Positions 34,001 through 46,790 of a stretch of 64,000 bases of DNA are shown in pieces. Under the pieces are notes generated by a model that saw only the letters and a program-made list of their open reading frames with translations, was not told where the DNA came from and did no database searches. The stretch's first letter is position 1; each line of letters starts with the position of its first letter. The translations under genes were made by a program, and so were the position numbers. Where the stretch lies: contig OY294069.1 of the NCBI GenBank assembly GCA_958510875.1, forward strand, positions 6,209,205 through 6,273,204. The letters are read 5' to 3'. This stretch comes from Endomychus coccineus. Its lineage: Eukaryota > Arthropoda > Insecta > Coleoptera > Endomychidae.

Positions 34001-37000
34001 TTTAACCTGTCGATGTCCTCCTGCGTGATTCTGGGTAATTTCGAGTCGAATATAGCTGGCGCTTGCGTTGCGAACGATGGTGGCAAATCTTCCATTCCGG
34101 GAAATAAACAGGTGAGAAAATGGCCTTCGAACTGTGACTGAAACTCTTTTCGCCTAGATACTTCTTCGTTGTGGATGGTGAGTAGATGACATGCTAATTC
34201 GGAAGCCCACTAAAAATAAATCGGTCAAAAATCTAACGGTATTGGAGGCACGTTCCACTTAAAGAGTTCCAAGTTTTTGTAAATGTTCGCTAGTTCAAAT
34301 GATGAGAACGTATCAAGATAAAGAGATAACAAACTGGGAACTCACCAATAAAAAGGCTTGTGAAAAGGTCCTCCTTCGTACGACTTCCGCGACTGCCAGA
34401 AGGTACGTAGCAGGGGCCAGATGGATTTGCTGAAGAATTTCCAGATGTTTCCTCAGCCTTACCAGACTTTCGTGGTGAATGCACAACTTTTGATCTATTT
34501 CTAGTATACTGTTTTCAATGTAAGTGACCCATTTGAGTCTGTGATACAAATTAACGCTGAGTTCTTCTTTGGCTTTGGTGCACCTTCGTCGAATGTCGCA
34601 CAATTGCTGATGATTCTGGGCCATCACGGACAACTGTTTGCGATGGGTGGCGCATAGATCGGGTAGTATCGAAGCGTCTTTCAGATTACTTGCCCTACTT
34701 TGGTTCTGAAACGATTATCGAGATTTGGTACATTTACATTTTTTCTAGCTATGTTGGATTTGCTTAAAGGGAGGAGACAACAATTAGACAGTGTCGCTAT
34801 TATGCACGGAAACGATTGAAGTTTGACACCTTTTGGACATATTTCCATTTTGTACTTCCCTCACTACATAGTAGAGTCTCGTAATGAAACCAAAAAAATT
34901 TGGTGCACTACTACAAAAAGTACTTACTTTTTGAGTTAAAAAGAACAATGATTTGACATTTAAAGGTACTTTGAAAAAAAATTTGATTCTATAATACAGT
35001 AATTTTTAGCCTTGTGTTTTTTTCATGTACGTAATTCTTTTTAACATTTTATTTATTATAGGTAAATTATTAATATATGTTTTAAATGTATACTTGCCAC
35101 CGAGACAAAGAGGACCAGGAACACGCAAGTGTCGACTGGCTCGGCGGTGATGGACAGACGCCATACGGAAGTCCAACTGAGCCAGAAATAAGTAAACCTG
35201 GTCCAGAACAGAATTGTGGATGCGCTCTTGGAGGCCCCATTTGGGAGCGGAAGTGAATCACAATTCGAAAAAACAAGCTTTAGCACACTGTCTGGTGAAG
35301 GCGTCATTGCGCCTTACTTTTTTGAAGGCCGGCGAGGGCGACCACTTACGGGAAACAGTGAACGGTATTGCGACATGTTTGAGAGACTTTTTGGTTCCAC
35401 AACTGCAGGAGTTTGAAAGTTTTAACGTGGAAACATGGTTTCAACGAGATAGAGCCACTTGCCACACCTCAAACCAATCACTTGAAGTTATCAATCGACT
35501 TTTCCCAGATGAAGTGATCTCTCGTCGAGGCACCATTAACTGGCCCCCGAGAAGCCCCGACCTTTCTCCCCTTGACTATTTCTTATGGGGATATCTTAAA
35601 GAGAAGGTATACCATGAAAAACCACGAACTCTACTGCAATTGAAGCACAATATCCGCACTGAAATGGCTGCCGTTTCCAGAGAGATGTGTAGACGAGTGG
35701 CGGCTAATTTCTGTGTTCTGCTTGCCAGCAGCAAGACGGTCGACATTTGGGCAACATAATCTTTCGCACTTAATTCTCCAACATTTTTTCTAAATAATAA
35801 GAATGAAAACATATTTTTCTGACTTGTAGTTTTTGTTTTATTGAAGTTGCAAATAATCCCTACCTTTTGTGGACACATGTATACAGGGTGTCCTCGAACT
35901 GCGTGGCCAAAATAAAGCCGAAGATTCTTTGATTCGAAAAAAAGTTGATGAGCCTTTTTACTTTTGCCTCAAGTGTCTTGTTTACCCGGTAGAGGGCTTC
36001 AAAATTGCAAAAATAATTTTGTTTTTTCGATATAACTTGAGAACGTGATGAAGAACTTTTACAATATTTAGCAGGTGAGTTACCGTTAATAATGGCCATT
36101 TTTGAGAGTGGAGCACAGAGCCTTAGAGACCATAGAAATGGCTCAAACTTGAGGATGTAACGGGAAAAGTGTCCAGAACTTTTTTGTGGTCAATGTAATT
36201 CACTCGATATTTTTTATGTAGATAGCTTATCTAATTTGAAAACTTTTCTTACTCTTAGAAAATTTTGATAAAATCAACGGATTAGCTTGAAAAAAATAAT
36301 TTTCGAGTCTCTGCAATTTTGGCTTACTAATTTTACTTGATTAAAATACCTTAGTTGCCTTTGCTTTTCTAATGTCATTTTGGCATTTGAAGGATTTATT
36401 CTCAAAACTGTCAGTCAGTTTTTACTTTGCTTTCCGTAAAAATTTCATAAAATTATGGCTCAAAATTATTTTTGCAACTTTGAAGCCCTCTACCGGCTAA
36501 ACAAGACACTTGAGGCAAAAGTAAAAAGGCTCATCAAATTTTTCTCGAATCAAAGAATCTTCGGTTTTATTTTAGCCACGCAGATCGAGGACACCCTGTA
36601 TATCGTTGCAGCATGTGACTTCACCCCCAACCCTTGGAGAACTATCTGGTGGGGTGCAGAATGAAGGGATATTCTTCAAAAATATAATTTTCACGTGTTT
36701 TTATATAACATTTTCCTATTTGAATGAAAAAATCCGGATCTTTTACGAATTAAGTAGGGATGTTCACCCTCTCAAGGTAAAAAGGGGTTGAAAGTGAACA
36801 TATGAATATACTTTTATTACGTAAAATTGAATTCTAAACACTTTTGGACTCTTGGTATTTTTCCCTAAAATTATCAGTTAGACATTTTTATATTTTAAGC
36901 CGTCTTTCAAATTTTCTAATTTTCTCTAGCAAAAAGAAGGGGTGCGACCACCAAAATCAAAAGGTTAACAAAATTTATGGAGCGAAAGCAAGAGGTTTCA

Positions 37001-40000
37001 TCAGTAGGCTATGAAACTACGGATGACTGAAGAAGTGTTTCATAACACTTGACGTTAATTCGTTCCGCTGATGAGCTCGAGAGAGCGAAATAGCTGTCCG
37101 GAACTATAAAATTGTAATGTTATTGATCGATCTAGACGGGCGACCTTAACATTTACCTAGAAAAATTGATCCTAATAGTGGGAGGTTTTTAAATGTGATG
37201 AAACAAAAAAAAAAATCACTTACTTTTGTAACAGAAGTCGCCAAATCCGCCTGTTCCTGCACGTACCGCTTGGCCTCCCTCATCAACTGTTCTAACCCGA
37301 ATAACCTATCACCTAAACCTTTCACTTCTTTCATTAACGAATTATCCGCTTTCACGAGCATATCCTCAACGTCACAACACAACTCCTTGAAGATTCTATC
37401 GTCGAACTGTTCTAAACCTTTGGCGCAATGTTCGTACAATTGGCCCATCGAACTACGGTTATCCGCCGACGACATCCACTCTAACAACGTGATGTCTTGA
37501 CTTTTAGAAACGCTACTGGTATTCTCTTGTGACGAATCGTCCGACGTCCTGGACGTTTCTATTTCCTGGAGACTTTGAGCTTCGGACTCGATCAGCAGTA
37601 CCGACAGTATTGGAATTTTTTGTAATATTTCCAAGTCTTCGTTGAAACTGAAACAAATATCGAGGTTAGTCCGAGTGAATTAAGACTAAGTATATGTTGT
37701 TTAAATTTTTTTGAAGATATTTCGCACAAACGGCAGACTTTATGTTCAAGCTAACTAGTAAATAACGGCGGCATCTCCGTATAAACTAAGCACGAATACA
37801 CGCAGATTTCTGTACAAACTAATCACGAATAGGGGCACAATATTTACTCAAGCTAAGCGCAAGTTTTTACAGAAACTAATCGCGAATAAGGGCTATACAA
37901 ACGAAGCACGAATAGGGGCAGAATTTATATATAAACTAAGCGCAACAGAGGCATACTTTCTGTACAAACTAATTACGGTAGAATTTTTGTACCAGCTAAG
38001 TACGAATAGGGGCATAATTTTTGTACATACTGAGCGCGGATAGGTGTAGAATTTGAGTTCGAACAAAACACAAATAGATATAATTCCTTTACAAACTATT
38101 CACGAATTGCGACTGAATCCTTGTACAAACTAAGCGCGAATAGGGGTGAACATTCTGTAGAACCTAAGGACGAATAGGGGCAGAATTTGTATACAAACTT
38201 AGCGCAAAAGGGGCAACATTTCTGTACAAACTAATCACGATTATGGGTAGAATTTTTGTACAAACTAATTGCGAATAACGGCAATTTTATTTAAACTAAT
38301 CGCGAATAGGAGCAAAGTTTCTGTGCAAACTAATAACTGCGAATAACAACAGAATTTGTGTACAAACTGAGTGCTTATAGGGGTAGAATTTGTGATAGAA
38401 CAAACCACAAATAGAGGTATAATTTCTTTACAAACTAATCATGGATTGCGGCTGCATCCCTGTACAAACAAAGCGCGAATAGGGGCGGAAATTCTGTAGA
38501 ACCTAAGAACGAATAAGGGCAGAGTTTCTTAAAAAACAATAGCGGCAAAACTTCTGTACAAACGAATCGCGAATAACGGCAAAATGTTTGTACAAACTAA
38601 GCACGAATAGGGGTAGAGTTTCTATACAAACTAGAACGAATAACGGCAGAGTTTTTGTTCAAACTAATCGAGAATAGGAGAAAAGTTTCCGTACAAACTA
38701 ACCGCGAATAACAGCAGAATTTATGTACAAACTAAGCGCGAAGAGGGGCAGACTTTTTATATAAGCTAAGCGCCTATAGGGGTAGTTTATGTTCAACGTA
38801 ATTGCGAATGAAGTAATAATCTATGGGTCGAATAAAACACTTACTGTTCGAGAAACGTGAGATACTTGTCACGTTCACGCATATAAGTTTTGAACGTATT
38901 TTCGAAAATGGTAGAACGTTTCCTGAAGTCATCGGTGATGTCCTCTAGATTGGCCACGACGGCCGCCCATCCCTGTTGCTGCATGTGCTGATCGTGAACG
39001 AGCTTTTCGCATATTCGCATTTGGTCTTTGGCTAAATCGTGAAATTGCTGGGCCAGGTGAGCTCGTTTAGCCACTGTCGAATAAGAAGCGGGCAAGTCCG
39101 AGCATTCTTTAACTCTTTCCCTCAAATCTAGAACTCAAGTGAATAACATAATTCTATACATGGATTATCTGAAATTAATGTCAATCAATCGTTAATGAAA
39201 TGTTCCGCATCAGTCAATAAGGTACAACATTGACACTAAAAATAGTTTTACATAAAATTAGCTTCAGAACTACTAACTATTAAAAGTTCACTAATTTAAT
39301 AAATATAACTATAGTTTCGCCATCACCGTAGCTTCTTCAAGCAAATATTGCAACGTACAAACTTTCTAGAAAAGAACTAGCCTAAAGTTATGGTTTTCCA
39401 AAATTAAATTTTCTGCAAATGTAGGATGAGATTTATTATTAATGAAACTACGCCTATGTCTTTGATCCGTTTTTTAAGGTGCTTCCTGTCTGACCGATGT
39501 ATATCTTAGGGCAATACCCACATTCGTCATCATCGGATGACTTATCTTCATTATTTTTGATTGATTGTCATGATTCTATTCAACTAATTTTGAGATATTC
39601 TAAGGAGTGTGTACTTACCACTATCAGTACTGTAATCGACACTGGGCGATGGAGGAACTGTAGATTCGATAAGCAATTTACTGAACAAAAATATTGGATT
39701 TGTGTCTGTACCGGCCGAATATGAACAAACCCTTTTAGTAGAATTCAAACACTCCCCTCCACTGATCAAAAGAACTTGCTTGTCTGTGGGAATTTCAGCC
39801 ACCTTTTTCACATACTGCTTCAAGTTCTCTACACTGAAATCAAAGATTGACCTAAATAGAGGTACAAGACAGAAAAAGGTGGATGCAATTAATTAAGATG
39901 TGGCATAAATTTTGAAGTGGCGACCTGATAATCTAGTAGAGTTTAATGCAACCAAAACTTAAGCTCCAGGAAGACGGATTTCAGAATCCTTAATGTGATG

Positions 40001-43000
40001 ATGTCAGGGATGAAATATGAATTTTTGACTTTGATATTGCAGTGTGCTTAATGAAACGTAGTTGCAGATATAAGATTTAAAATAATTGCTTGTTCAGTGA
40101 AATAATAAATATTGTCTTATTTCATTGACGTTTTCATGTGTATTTGTCGAGGTATTGTGTACTAACCAATACGTGACATATCTTGCTGAAGATTTCAAAA
40201 AGATGGAGACAAAAGTGTTTCCGAGATACTTGAAGTTTTGAAAAATTATCAAATTTTGTTCATTTCAGGACTCAATTGAAATTGATCTTACAAACTCCTA
40301 TAACACTTGAAACAGTTTAGGGGTTGCCGAAAATTATATTCTATAGAAGGAAGAAGGAAATACAAAAACTCAGATCATTTCCTTGATAACCTCTATAGTG
40401 TACTACTCTCGTGGACACTCAGCGATTTTAAGTGAGGCAATCTCTAAATGCCCCCTACTATACATGAAGCAGATAGCATGATTCCAGCTATATGTCTCAC
40501 TTCTCCCAAAATCCTCATCCCGGATAGAGGACACTTGGAGTAACGAAACTCTCATCCTACTGCCACCAGGTGAACTCGTATTGTTCACAGATGGGTCCAT
40601 GATAAGTCAGGCTTCTGGGGCGAAAGTGTACCTAAAATGACCAAAGATCACTATCTCAGTGACTCTAGGCGCTTACTGTACAGTTTTTCAGGCAGAGTTT
40701 TACGCAATATTGACTTGAGCATTCCTGTTGGAATGCCTAGCATTAGCATCCCTTAGGCACCGACACTTCGGAGAATCGAAACTGATACCAGAAGAACTTA
40801 TGGAAGCCAGCCCTGGCAATATTCTGGGTTTCTGGAGTGCCACAAACCTGCTAGAATAGAATAGGCTTCTCACCATGGGGCGCACAATGGGCCTAACTAA
40901 GTGGCCTAAGTGCGTTTGGAGGCTAAGCCTCCTCCCCTCAAATGATGATGAAGATTAAAACTAAAGTGTACCAAGTTTTAACTAAAAATCTTCATTTGTT
41001 TAGAAGATAATGAAGAAATAATAATAATTTTACAAAACTTCAACATCCTGTATCTCGGAAATGAAGCGTAGAGAAAAATTTTATATAAAAACCCCTATTA
41101 TTTTTAGAAGTTCTATCGTTTACCGTTATGAACGAAAAAACTGAAACACCCTGTATGCTGGAAGGGAATAAAAATTTCTTCCACTAGAAGATTAGAATTC
41201 AATATCAATTTTCTTAGTGAGTACCTATATTTTTATTAGTTATTTTTTTTCATTTCGTTCTCTTTACAAAATCTAATTTTTTAGTAGTTAACATTTTTAT
41301 TTTTAATGACTTTCATTCGTTCTATCTGTTTGATATTAATTTTCATTCTTGGAATTTGTCAAAAAGACGAAAAAATGGATGGAAGTTAATAAGTAGTAAC
41401 TAAATACTACTTCAAATTAATGTTGTAGTTTCAGGAATCAATACTTTTTGAAATTCTTGACTCCAGATTTTTTTAAAGAAAAACTCGATTCTTTGCAATT
41501 ATAACGAAGACACAATTTGTGGTGGTTAATGAAGTTCAGGAAAAATAATTTTATCAAACAAGTATGGTGCTCATCATCACGTTGTATGATTAACTGTGAA
41601 AATACTAAATGTTATAATACACATTCGTTATAAAACATATTTTTCATTGAATTCTTGATAGCAGCTAATAAATGATTGGAGAATTTACCCCATTTTTTAA
41701 ATTTCGAATATTCTAAGTACGCTCTTGAGCGATATCGGAAGAATTTTGAGTGCCATGTGCCGTATACCTCAGATGTTGACACACTGGCTCGCTGTAAGGG
41801 AGAATAGACAAAGCGCAGACTATGTACTAAAAGGCCTATAGTCTTGTGTGACATATATCTACGAGTATTCAGGTACAGGTATGAGCCATTTTACTCATCA
41901 TCAGTTTGAAAAAATTCATTGATTGATTGCAGATATATATGTGACACGGAAGTGAAATAATTGTAAAGAGCACATTGTTCAATAAATTAAAAGAAAACAT
42001 GTGTTCTTCCCCTGCCTTGAAAGAAAAGTGCATTGATTGATCGAGTCAATTCAGCCTCTAAATTGAATATAGAACATATCGCCCTGAACATAGTCGGAAA
42101 CATTAATTCATAGTTAAAGCTAAAATTCTAACCTCGAATTATATCAGATAGTAAAGTCCCTATATAGAAAGTCTGGACACTAGTATTAAACAGACAGTAC
42201 TTTCTGTTTCCGCTAGGGGGAATATGAACGGGGATTCCTATTACAACTATTTAGGCATAACACTTATTACCTCTATTTATATAAAACCCCAATGGCCTCC
42301 TCTCGGACCAATTAATGGCGGACGACGACGTCACACGAGACTTTAGAAGCTGCATGTGGATGTAAACCAATCTGTTGGTGTTGAGTGTTTGTTCAACTAT
42401 TTATGAACGAATGGTAACATTAAGGGGCTTTAGTAACCCAGTTAACGCACGTGATACGGGTATTTATAAATATTTGAAATAAAATAAGCTCACAATCAAT
42501 GATCAGTGTAAAAGACTTTGTGTCCATATAGGGACTTTACCAGATAGTTATAGCTAGCGCCCCCTACAAATTGTCAAATATTACTGGGTGCAATGGTAAT
42601 TTTTTTACAGCTGAAGCTTCAACAGTCAGTTACCTCCGAAAGGTTGCATTTTAACAAAACATTCTGATACAGGTTATTTTAACTGGAATAGTGATACAGT
42701 AGATACTTTATTGAAGATGATATTGTTAATAAATGTGGGGCAATTATTTGAAATATGATAGTGAAAGAAGTTGTAAAGAAGTATGTGACAAAATGCCAAT
42801 TATTATTTTTAAATGGTCCTCATGAGTAGTAGACATTGTAAACACCATTACAGTGTTATTTTCAGAATTCTATTTTTGTTTGGACTAGATTTGGAACAAA
42901 TAAGTGCTTATAGTCTTCTTATTCTATCCAATTCGAAAGGTATAAATATCTGCACTAATGTTTATTTCAACATAAGACTAGTAAATATTACATCTTTCTT

Positions 43001-43224
43001 CCTTCAAACTATAGTTTACTATAGGCTAAGTCATCCAAAACTCATCAATATTCATATCTAACCTTGTACTTATACCTCCTTGTAAATTTGAATCATACAT
43101 TACCAACAAAAATGTATGCGAAATAAAAATATAACCTAACATAATTCAATACAAACCTTTCCATAGCAAGATCCATGTCAAATGTCATCATGGTTCCAGT
43201 ATCTACATGAAATATGTACAACAT
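21676..43224 (-). CDS. Atg17: Autophagy scaffold FIP200/RB1CC1 (insect Atg17), ten coding exons
   Basis: The CDS is complement(join(21676-22092, 26461-26759, 29522-30545, 33027-33660, 33743-34209, 34346-34705, 37224-37647, 38845-39127, 39619-39833, 43157-43224)), 4191 nt, 1396 residues. Every junction is GT-AG and in frame. Domains: ubiquitin-like fold with SAGTDTNPIF (residues 62-71) at about 1-80; the FIP200 helical scaffold at about 95-600 (QQGWAAVVANLED, NLKDASILPDLC, EVVRR); a Ser/Pro-rich linker at 606-817; a coiled coil at about 818-1158; the Claw domain at about 1187-1280 (CKVGD, YFLHSD, KEYCHA, RYKVPKGTKFFRV); and a tail to 1396. Established role: the cytosolic scaffold of the ULK1/Atg1-Atg13-Atg101 autophagy initiation complex, whose Claw binds cargo receptors. 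Introns range from 82 bp to 4.4 kb and hold most of the mobile elements in the middle of the window. The symbol follows Drosophila; vertebrates use RB1CC1. Confidence 0.95.
22498..23571. repeat. 1.07-kb palindrome (foldback element) in Atg17 intron 9
   Basis: The outer ends AGTCCAGTCAATAAGCCGG (22498) and its inverse (ending 23571) bound two long arms centred near 23030. TTTTTGGGGTCGCTGATC on the left answers GATCAGCGACCCCAAAAA on the right, and CATGCACCCACATGGTCAT answers ATGACCATGTGGGTGCATG. The loop (about 22900-23160) has an extra copy of the GTGCTCAGCGACCCC block, so the right side is partly duplicated. Non-coding. Related scraps occur at about 23665-23700 and 24655-24750. Confidence 0.9.
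23572..24753. other. Atg17 intron 9 sequence with repeat scraps
   Basis: It holds a GATCAGCGACCC scrap of the foldback element, a run of about 13 G at 23700, and two loosely similar stretches (about 23990-24130 and 24370-24530) sharing GCTTGCGATTCCGG, AACGAGGTCTTTTATG and GAGTAACAGTT-TATTCCTCTC. No gene. Confidence 0.5.
24762..26324 (-). mobile_element. hAT element with perfect 8-bp target duplication, decayed
   Basis: The ends CAGTGGCGGC and GCCGCCACTG are inverted, and both sides are flanked by TAATGAAT (24754-24761 and 26325-26332), the 8-bp duplication expected of hAT transposons. On the - strand around 25260-25060 it reads VTIPVTSASVE, then FSTLKRIKTYMRNTMGQNRL. This is the C-terminal dimerisation region of ZMYM1-like hAT transposases. 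Stops and a T-rich tract (about 24950-25050) interrupt it, and the N-terminal part is missing. Inserted in Atg17 intron 9. Confidence 0.93.
26461..26759 (-). CDS. Atg17: Atg17 exon 9 (first part of Claw domain)
   Basis: The acceptor is CGTTTCCAG and the donor is GTTAGT. It encodes residues 1159-1258. CKVGDCLLVIWDEQHENF, YFLHSD and DKEYCHARK are hallmarks of the Claw, the cargo-receptor binding domain. Confidence 0.95.
27873..27914 (-). ncRNA. Type I hammerhead ribozyme, PLE 3' copy
   Basis: On the - strand: stem I 5' side GTCTT (27914-27910), core CTGATGA, one T, stem II GGTC-GTGA-GACC, core GAAA, a minimal stem III CGTACG, the cleavage triplet GTA, then stem I 3' side AAGAC (27877-27873). 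Stem I pairs perfectly over 5 bp and stem II over 4. Hammerheads with a tiny stem III are known from Penelope-like elements. The motif lies downstream of the GIY-YIG frame, in sense with both the PLE and the Atg17 pre-mRNA. Activity is inferred from the fold only. Confidence 0.75.
29042..29083 (+). ncRNA. Type I hammerhead ribozyme, inverted PLE copy
   Basis: This is identical in sequence and fold to the motif at 27873-27914, but on the + strand: GTCTT 29042-29046, CTGATGA 29047-29053, stem II 29055-29066, GAAA 29067-29070, CGTACG 29071-29076, triplet GTA with predicted cleavage after 29078, AAGAC 29079-29083. It is antisense to the PLE coding frame. Confidence 0.75.
29522..30545 (-). CDS. 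Atg17: Atg17 exon 8 (coiled coil)
   Basis: The acceptor is CTGTTTTAG and the donor is GTGAGT. The 1024-nt exon encodes residues 818-1158, an almost continuous heptad-rich Glu/Lys/Leu coiled coil. This is the dimeric rod preceding the Claw in FIP200. Confidence 0.94.
30546..31534. other. Atg17 intron 7, 3' part
   Basis: AT-rich intron with many short A/T words and no coding content or recognised element. Confidence 0.6.
31535..32310. repeat. Three tandem repeats of about 265 bp in Atg17 intron 7
   Basis: ATAAAAATATG recurs at 31540, 31804 and 32069, a period of 264-265 bp. Each unit contains ACCTAACCTATAAAATT, TATGACAAT-GAAAA-GTCC, GTTATAATTTAT, ATGTCCAAAAAATAGACC and TATCCAATCAATGGTATT. Copies differ by scattered substitutions and short indels. 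Non-coding. Confidence 0.9.
32311..33026. other. Atg17 intron 7, 5' part
   Basis: Includes a short - strand frame (32602-32387) with no recognisable domain. No element identified. Confidence 0.5.
33027..33660 (-). CDS. Atg17: Atg17 exon 7 (Ser/Pro linker)
   Basis: The acceptor is AATTGCAG and the donor is GTACTT. It encodes residues 606-817, rich in Ser, Pro and acidic residues. The patch DEFYIDES (about 779-786) sits where the vertebrate protein has a similar acidic-aromatic stretch and could be a FFAT-like VAP-binding motif. That is inference only. Confidence 0.9.
33743..34209 (-). CDS. Atg17: Atg17 exon 6
   Basis: The acceptor is TTTTTAG and the donor is GTAAGT. It encodes residues 451-605, starting with WASELACHLL and including the LPPSFATQAPAIFDSKLP stretch typical of the scaffold's end. 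It is separated from exon 5 by only 136 bp. Confidence 0.93.
34346..34705 (-). CDS. Atg17: Atg17 exon 5
   Basis: The acceptor is CGTTTCAG and the donor is GTGAGT. It encodes residues 331-450 in phase 0 at both ends. NLKDASILPDLC, AQNHQQLCDI, LYHRLKW and AVAEVVRRR are strong family matches. Confidence 0.94.
35200..35770 (+). mobile_element. mariner-type transposase relic in Atg17 intron 4
   Basis: A 5' frame reads LSGEGVIAPYFFEG, and a shifted frame (35360-35759) continues FLVPQLQEFESFN, WFQRDRATCHTS, INWPPRSPDLSPLDYFLWGY and TLLQLKHNIR. These are the central and C-terminal DDE blocks of mariner-like transposases. A frameshift near 35340-35380 and loss of the N-terminus make it inactive. The gene is on the opposite strand to Atg17. 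Terminal repeats were not found. Confidence 0.88.
35882..36602. mobile_element. MITE with about 145-bp terminal inverted repeats
   Basis: TACAGGGTGTCCTCGA at the left and TCGAGGACACCCTGTA at the right begin inverted arms of about 145 bp (35882-36030 and 36455-36602). The arms share AAGATTCTTTGATTCGA, TTTTTACTTTTGCCTCAAG and TAGAGGGCTTCAAA. TA dinucleotides flank the ends. The interior (about 420 bp) is non-coding. The short frames at 35860-36099 and 36455-36664 are simply the two arms. Confidence 0.88.
37224..37647 (-). CDS. Atg17: Atg17 exon 4
   Basis: The acceptor is TTGTTTCAG and the donor is GTAAGT. It encodes residues 189-330. It contains a Ser-rich acidic segment, then LLEWMS and KGLGDRLFGLEQLM, which align with the central scaffold of the family. 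Confidence 0.92.
37740..38800. repeat. Minisatellite in Atg17 intron 3
   Basis: About 1.05 kb of degenerate units of roughly 35-37 bp, each built on TGTACAAACTAA-CGCGAATAGGGGCAGAATTT. Around 25 to 30 units are recognisable, varying in the GGGG/ACGG and AGCGC/ATCAC positions. The array fills most of the 1.2-kb intron between exons 3 and 4 and is GC-richer than its surroundings. Confidence 0.92.
38845..39127 (-). CDS. Atg17: Atg17 exon 3
   Basis: The acceptor is TTCTAG and the donor is GTAAGT. It encodes residues 95-188. LVHDQHMQQQGWAAVVANLE corresponds to a conserved FIP200 scaffold helix. Confidence 0.93.
39619..39833 (-). CDS. Atg17: Atg17 exon 2 (ubiquitin-like fold)
   Basis: The acceptor is TGATTTCAG and the donor is GTAAGT. 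Residues 23-94 include SGGECL and YSAGTDTNPIFLF, the best conserved patch of the FIP200 N-terminus. Confidence 0.93.
40410..40930 (+). mobile_element. LINE RNase H domain relic in Atg17 intron 1
   Basis: Frames read LPPGELVLFTDGSMISQASG, then after a frameshift VTLGAYCTVFQAEFYAIL. These contain the first Asp (FTDGS) and the Glu (AEFYAI) of the RNase H active site found at the C-terminus of some LINEs. The rest is deleted or scrambled. Opposite strand to Atg17. Confidence 0.75.
40931..42144. other. Atg17 intron 1, mid part
   Basis: AT-rich. The start (40918-40935) has GGAGGCTAAGCCTCCTCC, a short hairpin resembling the right end of the hAT element at 26.28 kb. No gene. Confidence 0.5.
42151..42540. 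mobile_element. 390-bp MITE with 6-bp target duplication in Atg17 intron 1
   Basis: The ends GTAAAGTCCCTATAT and ATATAGGGACTTTAC are inverted, and CAGATA flanks both sides (42145-42150 and 42541-42546). The interior has no open frame. The superfamily is not clear from the ends. Confidence 0.88.
43157..43224 (-). CDS. Atg17: Atg17 exon 1 (start codon)
   Basis: ATG is at 43224-43222 in an AAAAATG context. The exon encodes MLYIFHVDTGTMMTFDMDLA and two further residues, the N-terminal strand pair of the FIP200 ubiquitin-like fold. The donor is GTTTGT at 43156. The 68-nt exon is followed by a 3.3-kb intron. It was identified by similarity to the family N-terminus, and it supplies exactly the two bases the next exon needs. 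Confidence 0.88.
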
Positions 43225-45582
<2,358 letters not shown>

Positions 45583-46169
45583 GTGTATGTATATAAATAG
45601 TGTAACCATTTAAAAAAATATAGGTTTGGTTAAAATTTGATGTGAACAGATTTAAAAATCAAGTCATAGCAAAAATTACATTAACAATTGTGGTCAAACG
45701 AGCTTCGTTACCTGCCAAATTTGACATTTGTTGCAGAAAGTGGCGGAAAGGGAAATCTAAAACGGGATTTCTTAGAACTAATTGTATCAAGCACAAAGCA
45801 TCCTTATCGCATTAATTTGAATTAAAAATGCACACGTCGCCGAAATGAAGAAAAACACAAACTATCGAAATTGTAACACATTAAGCCCATTTACAACACA
45901 GGTCCCTGGGATTGTCATCGCACGTTTTTCTCCGAGTTTTCTTGAAGAAGAGTATATTTTGAATCTGTCGATCGAATATAAATTTACATAAGTCATTCCA
46001 ACGAATGACCATCATCTGGTGAGCGATTGCTCAAAAAATCTGTTCTAGGGCTGTCGCTTCAAAACAAACAGCATAGCGTCGCTTCGAAAGAGGAACATGA
46101 CATAAATATAAGATCAAAGCTTATGAAATGTCCAAATGTTTGTTCGTTTTGTATTTTCGCCAAAGCAAT

Positions 46170-46790
46170 TGGGGGAAATTTCACATCCGGCTCATTCCAA
46201 CCTATTGGCTGAAATGTTTGCAAGAATTTGCACTTTGGAAAAACAGGGGAAGGACCCACCTCACATTGCTGCCATCGATAGTCAATAGTCATATACCTGA
46301 AATGGTCTTGAGTCAACTCAAAATTAGGAACTTGATTTCAATACCAAAAAGGCTACGGGGACAGACGGAAGTCGACCTGTTTTTTGCACGTTGTTTGCCC
46401 TTTCATACAAACTTGGTGTATCTCCTTCCAGCTGGAAGACAGGTAGAGTCCAACCGACTCCAAAAAAAAGGAAAGAGGACCCTTCCTAATAACTATAAGC
46501 CCATTGCTGTAGTATCTGTGATTGCGTGACGGAGGGAACAATCAATACCTAGAGAAGTCCAAAATAGTGAGTGACCGGGAACATGGCTTTCATCAGCCTA
46601 GATCAAAAGGAAATCTGCTAGCCTACGTAACGCATGTATGTCAGAAATCTAAAGAATAAATCTGTACCTTTATATACCTCCAAACCATTTAACCGAGTCT
46701 GGCACTAAGTCTTCTTGGGAATCTTCCGTCATATGGTTTGCCGCTCCTATTTTGTCGTTTACTATCGCAGCAGATGAAATTCGTTCCGAA
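46170..46790 (+). mobile_element. LINE reverse transcriptase, 5' part (split by PLE)
   Basis: It reads SWKTGRVQPTPKKGKRTLPN, then NYKPIA, then after shifts REHGFHQPRSKGNLLAYVTH and a degenerate copy of the SKPFNRVWH motif. These are the early RT blocks of jockey/I-like LINEs in order. Several stops. It breaks off near 46790 where PLE sequence begins; the later blocks appear at 48600. Confidence 0.82.
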
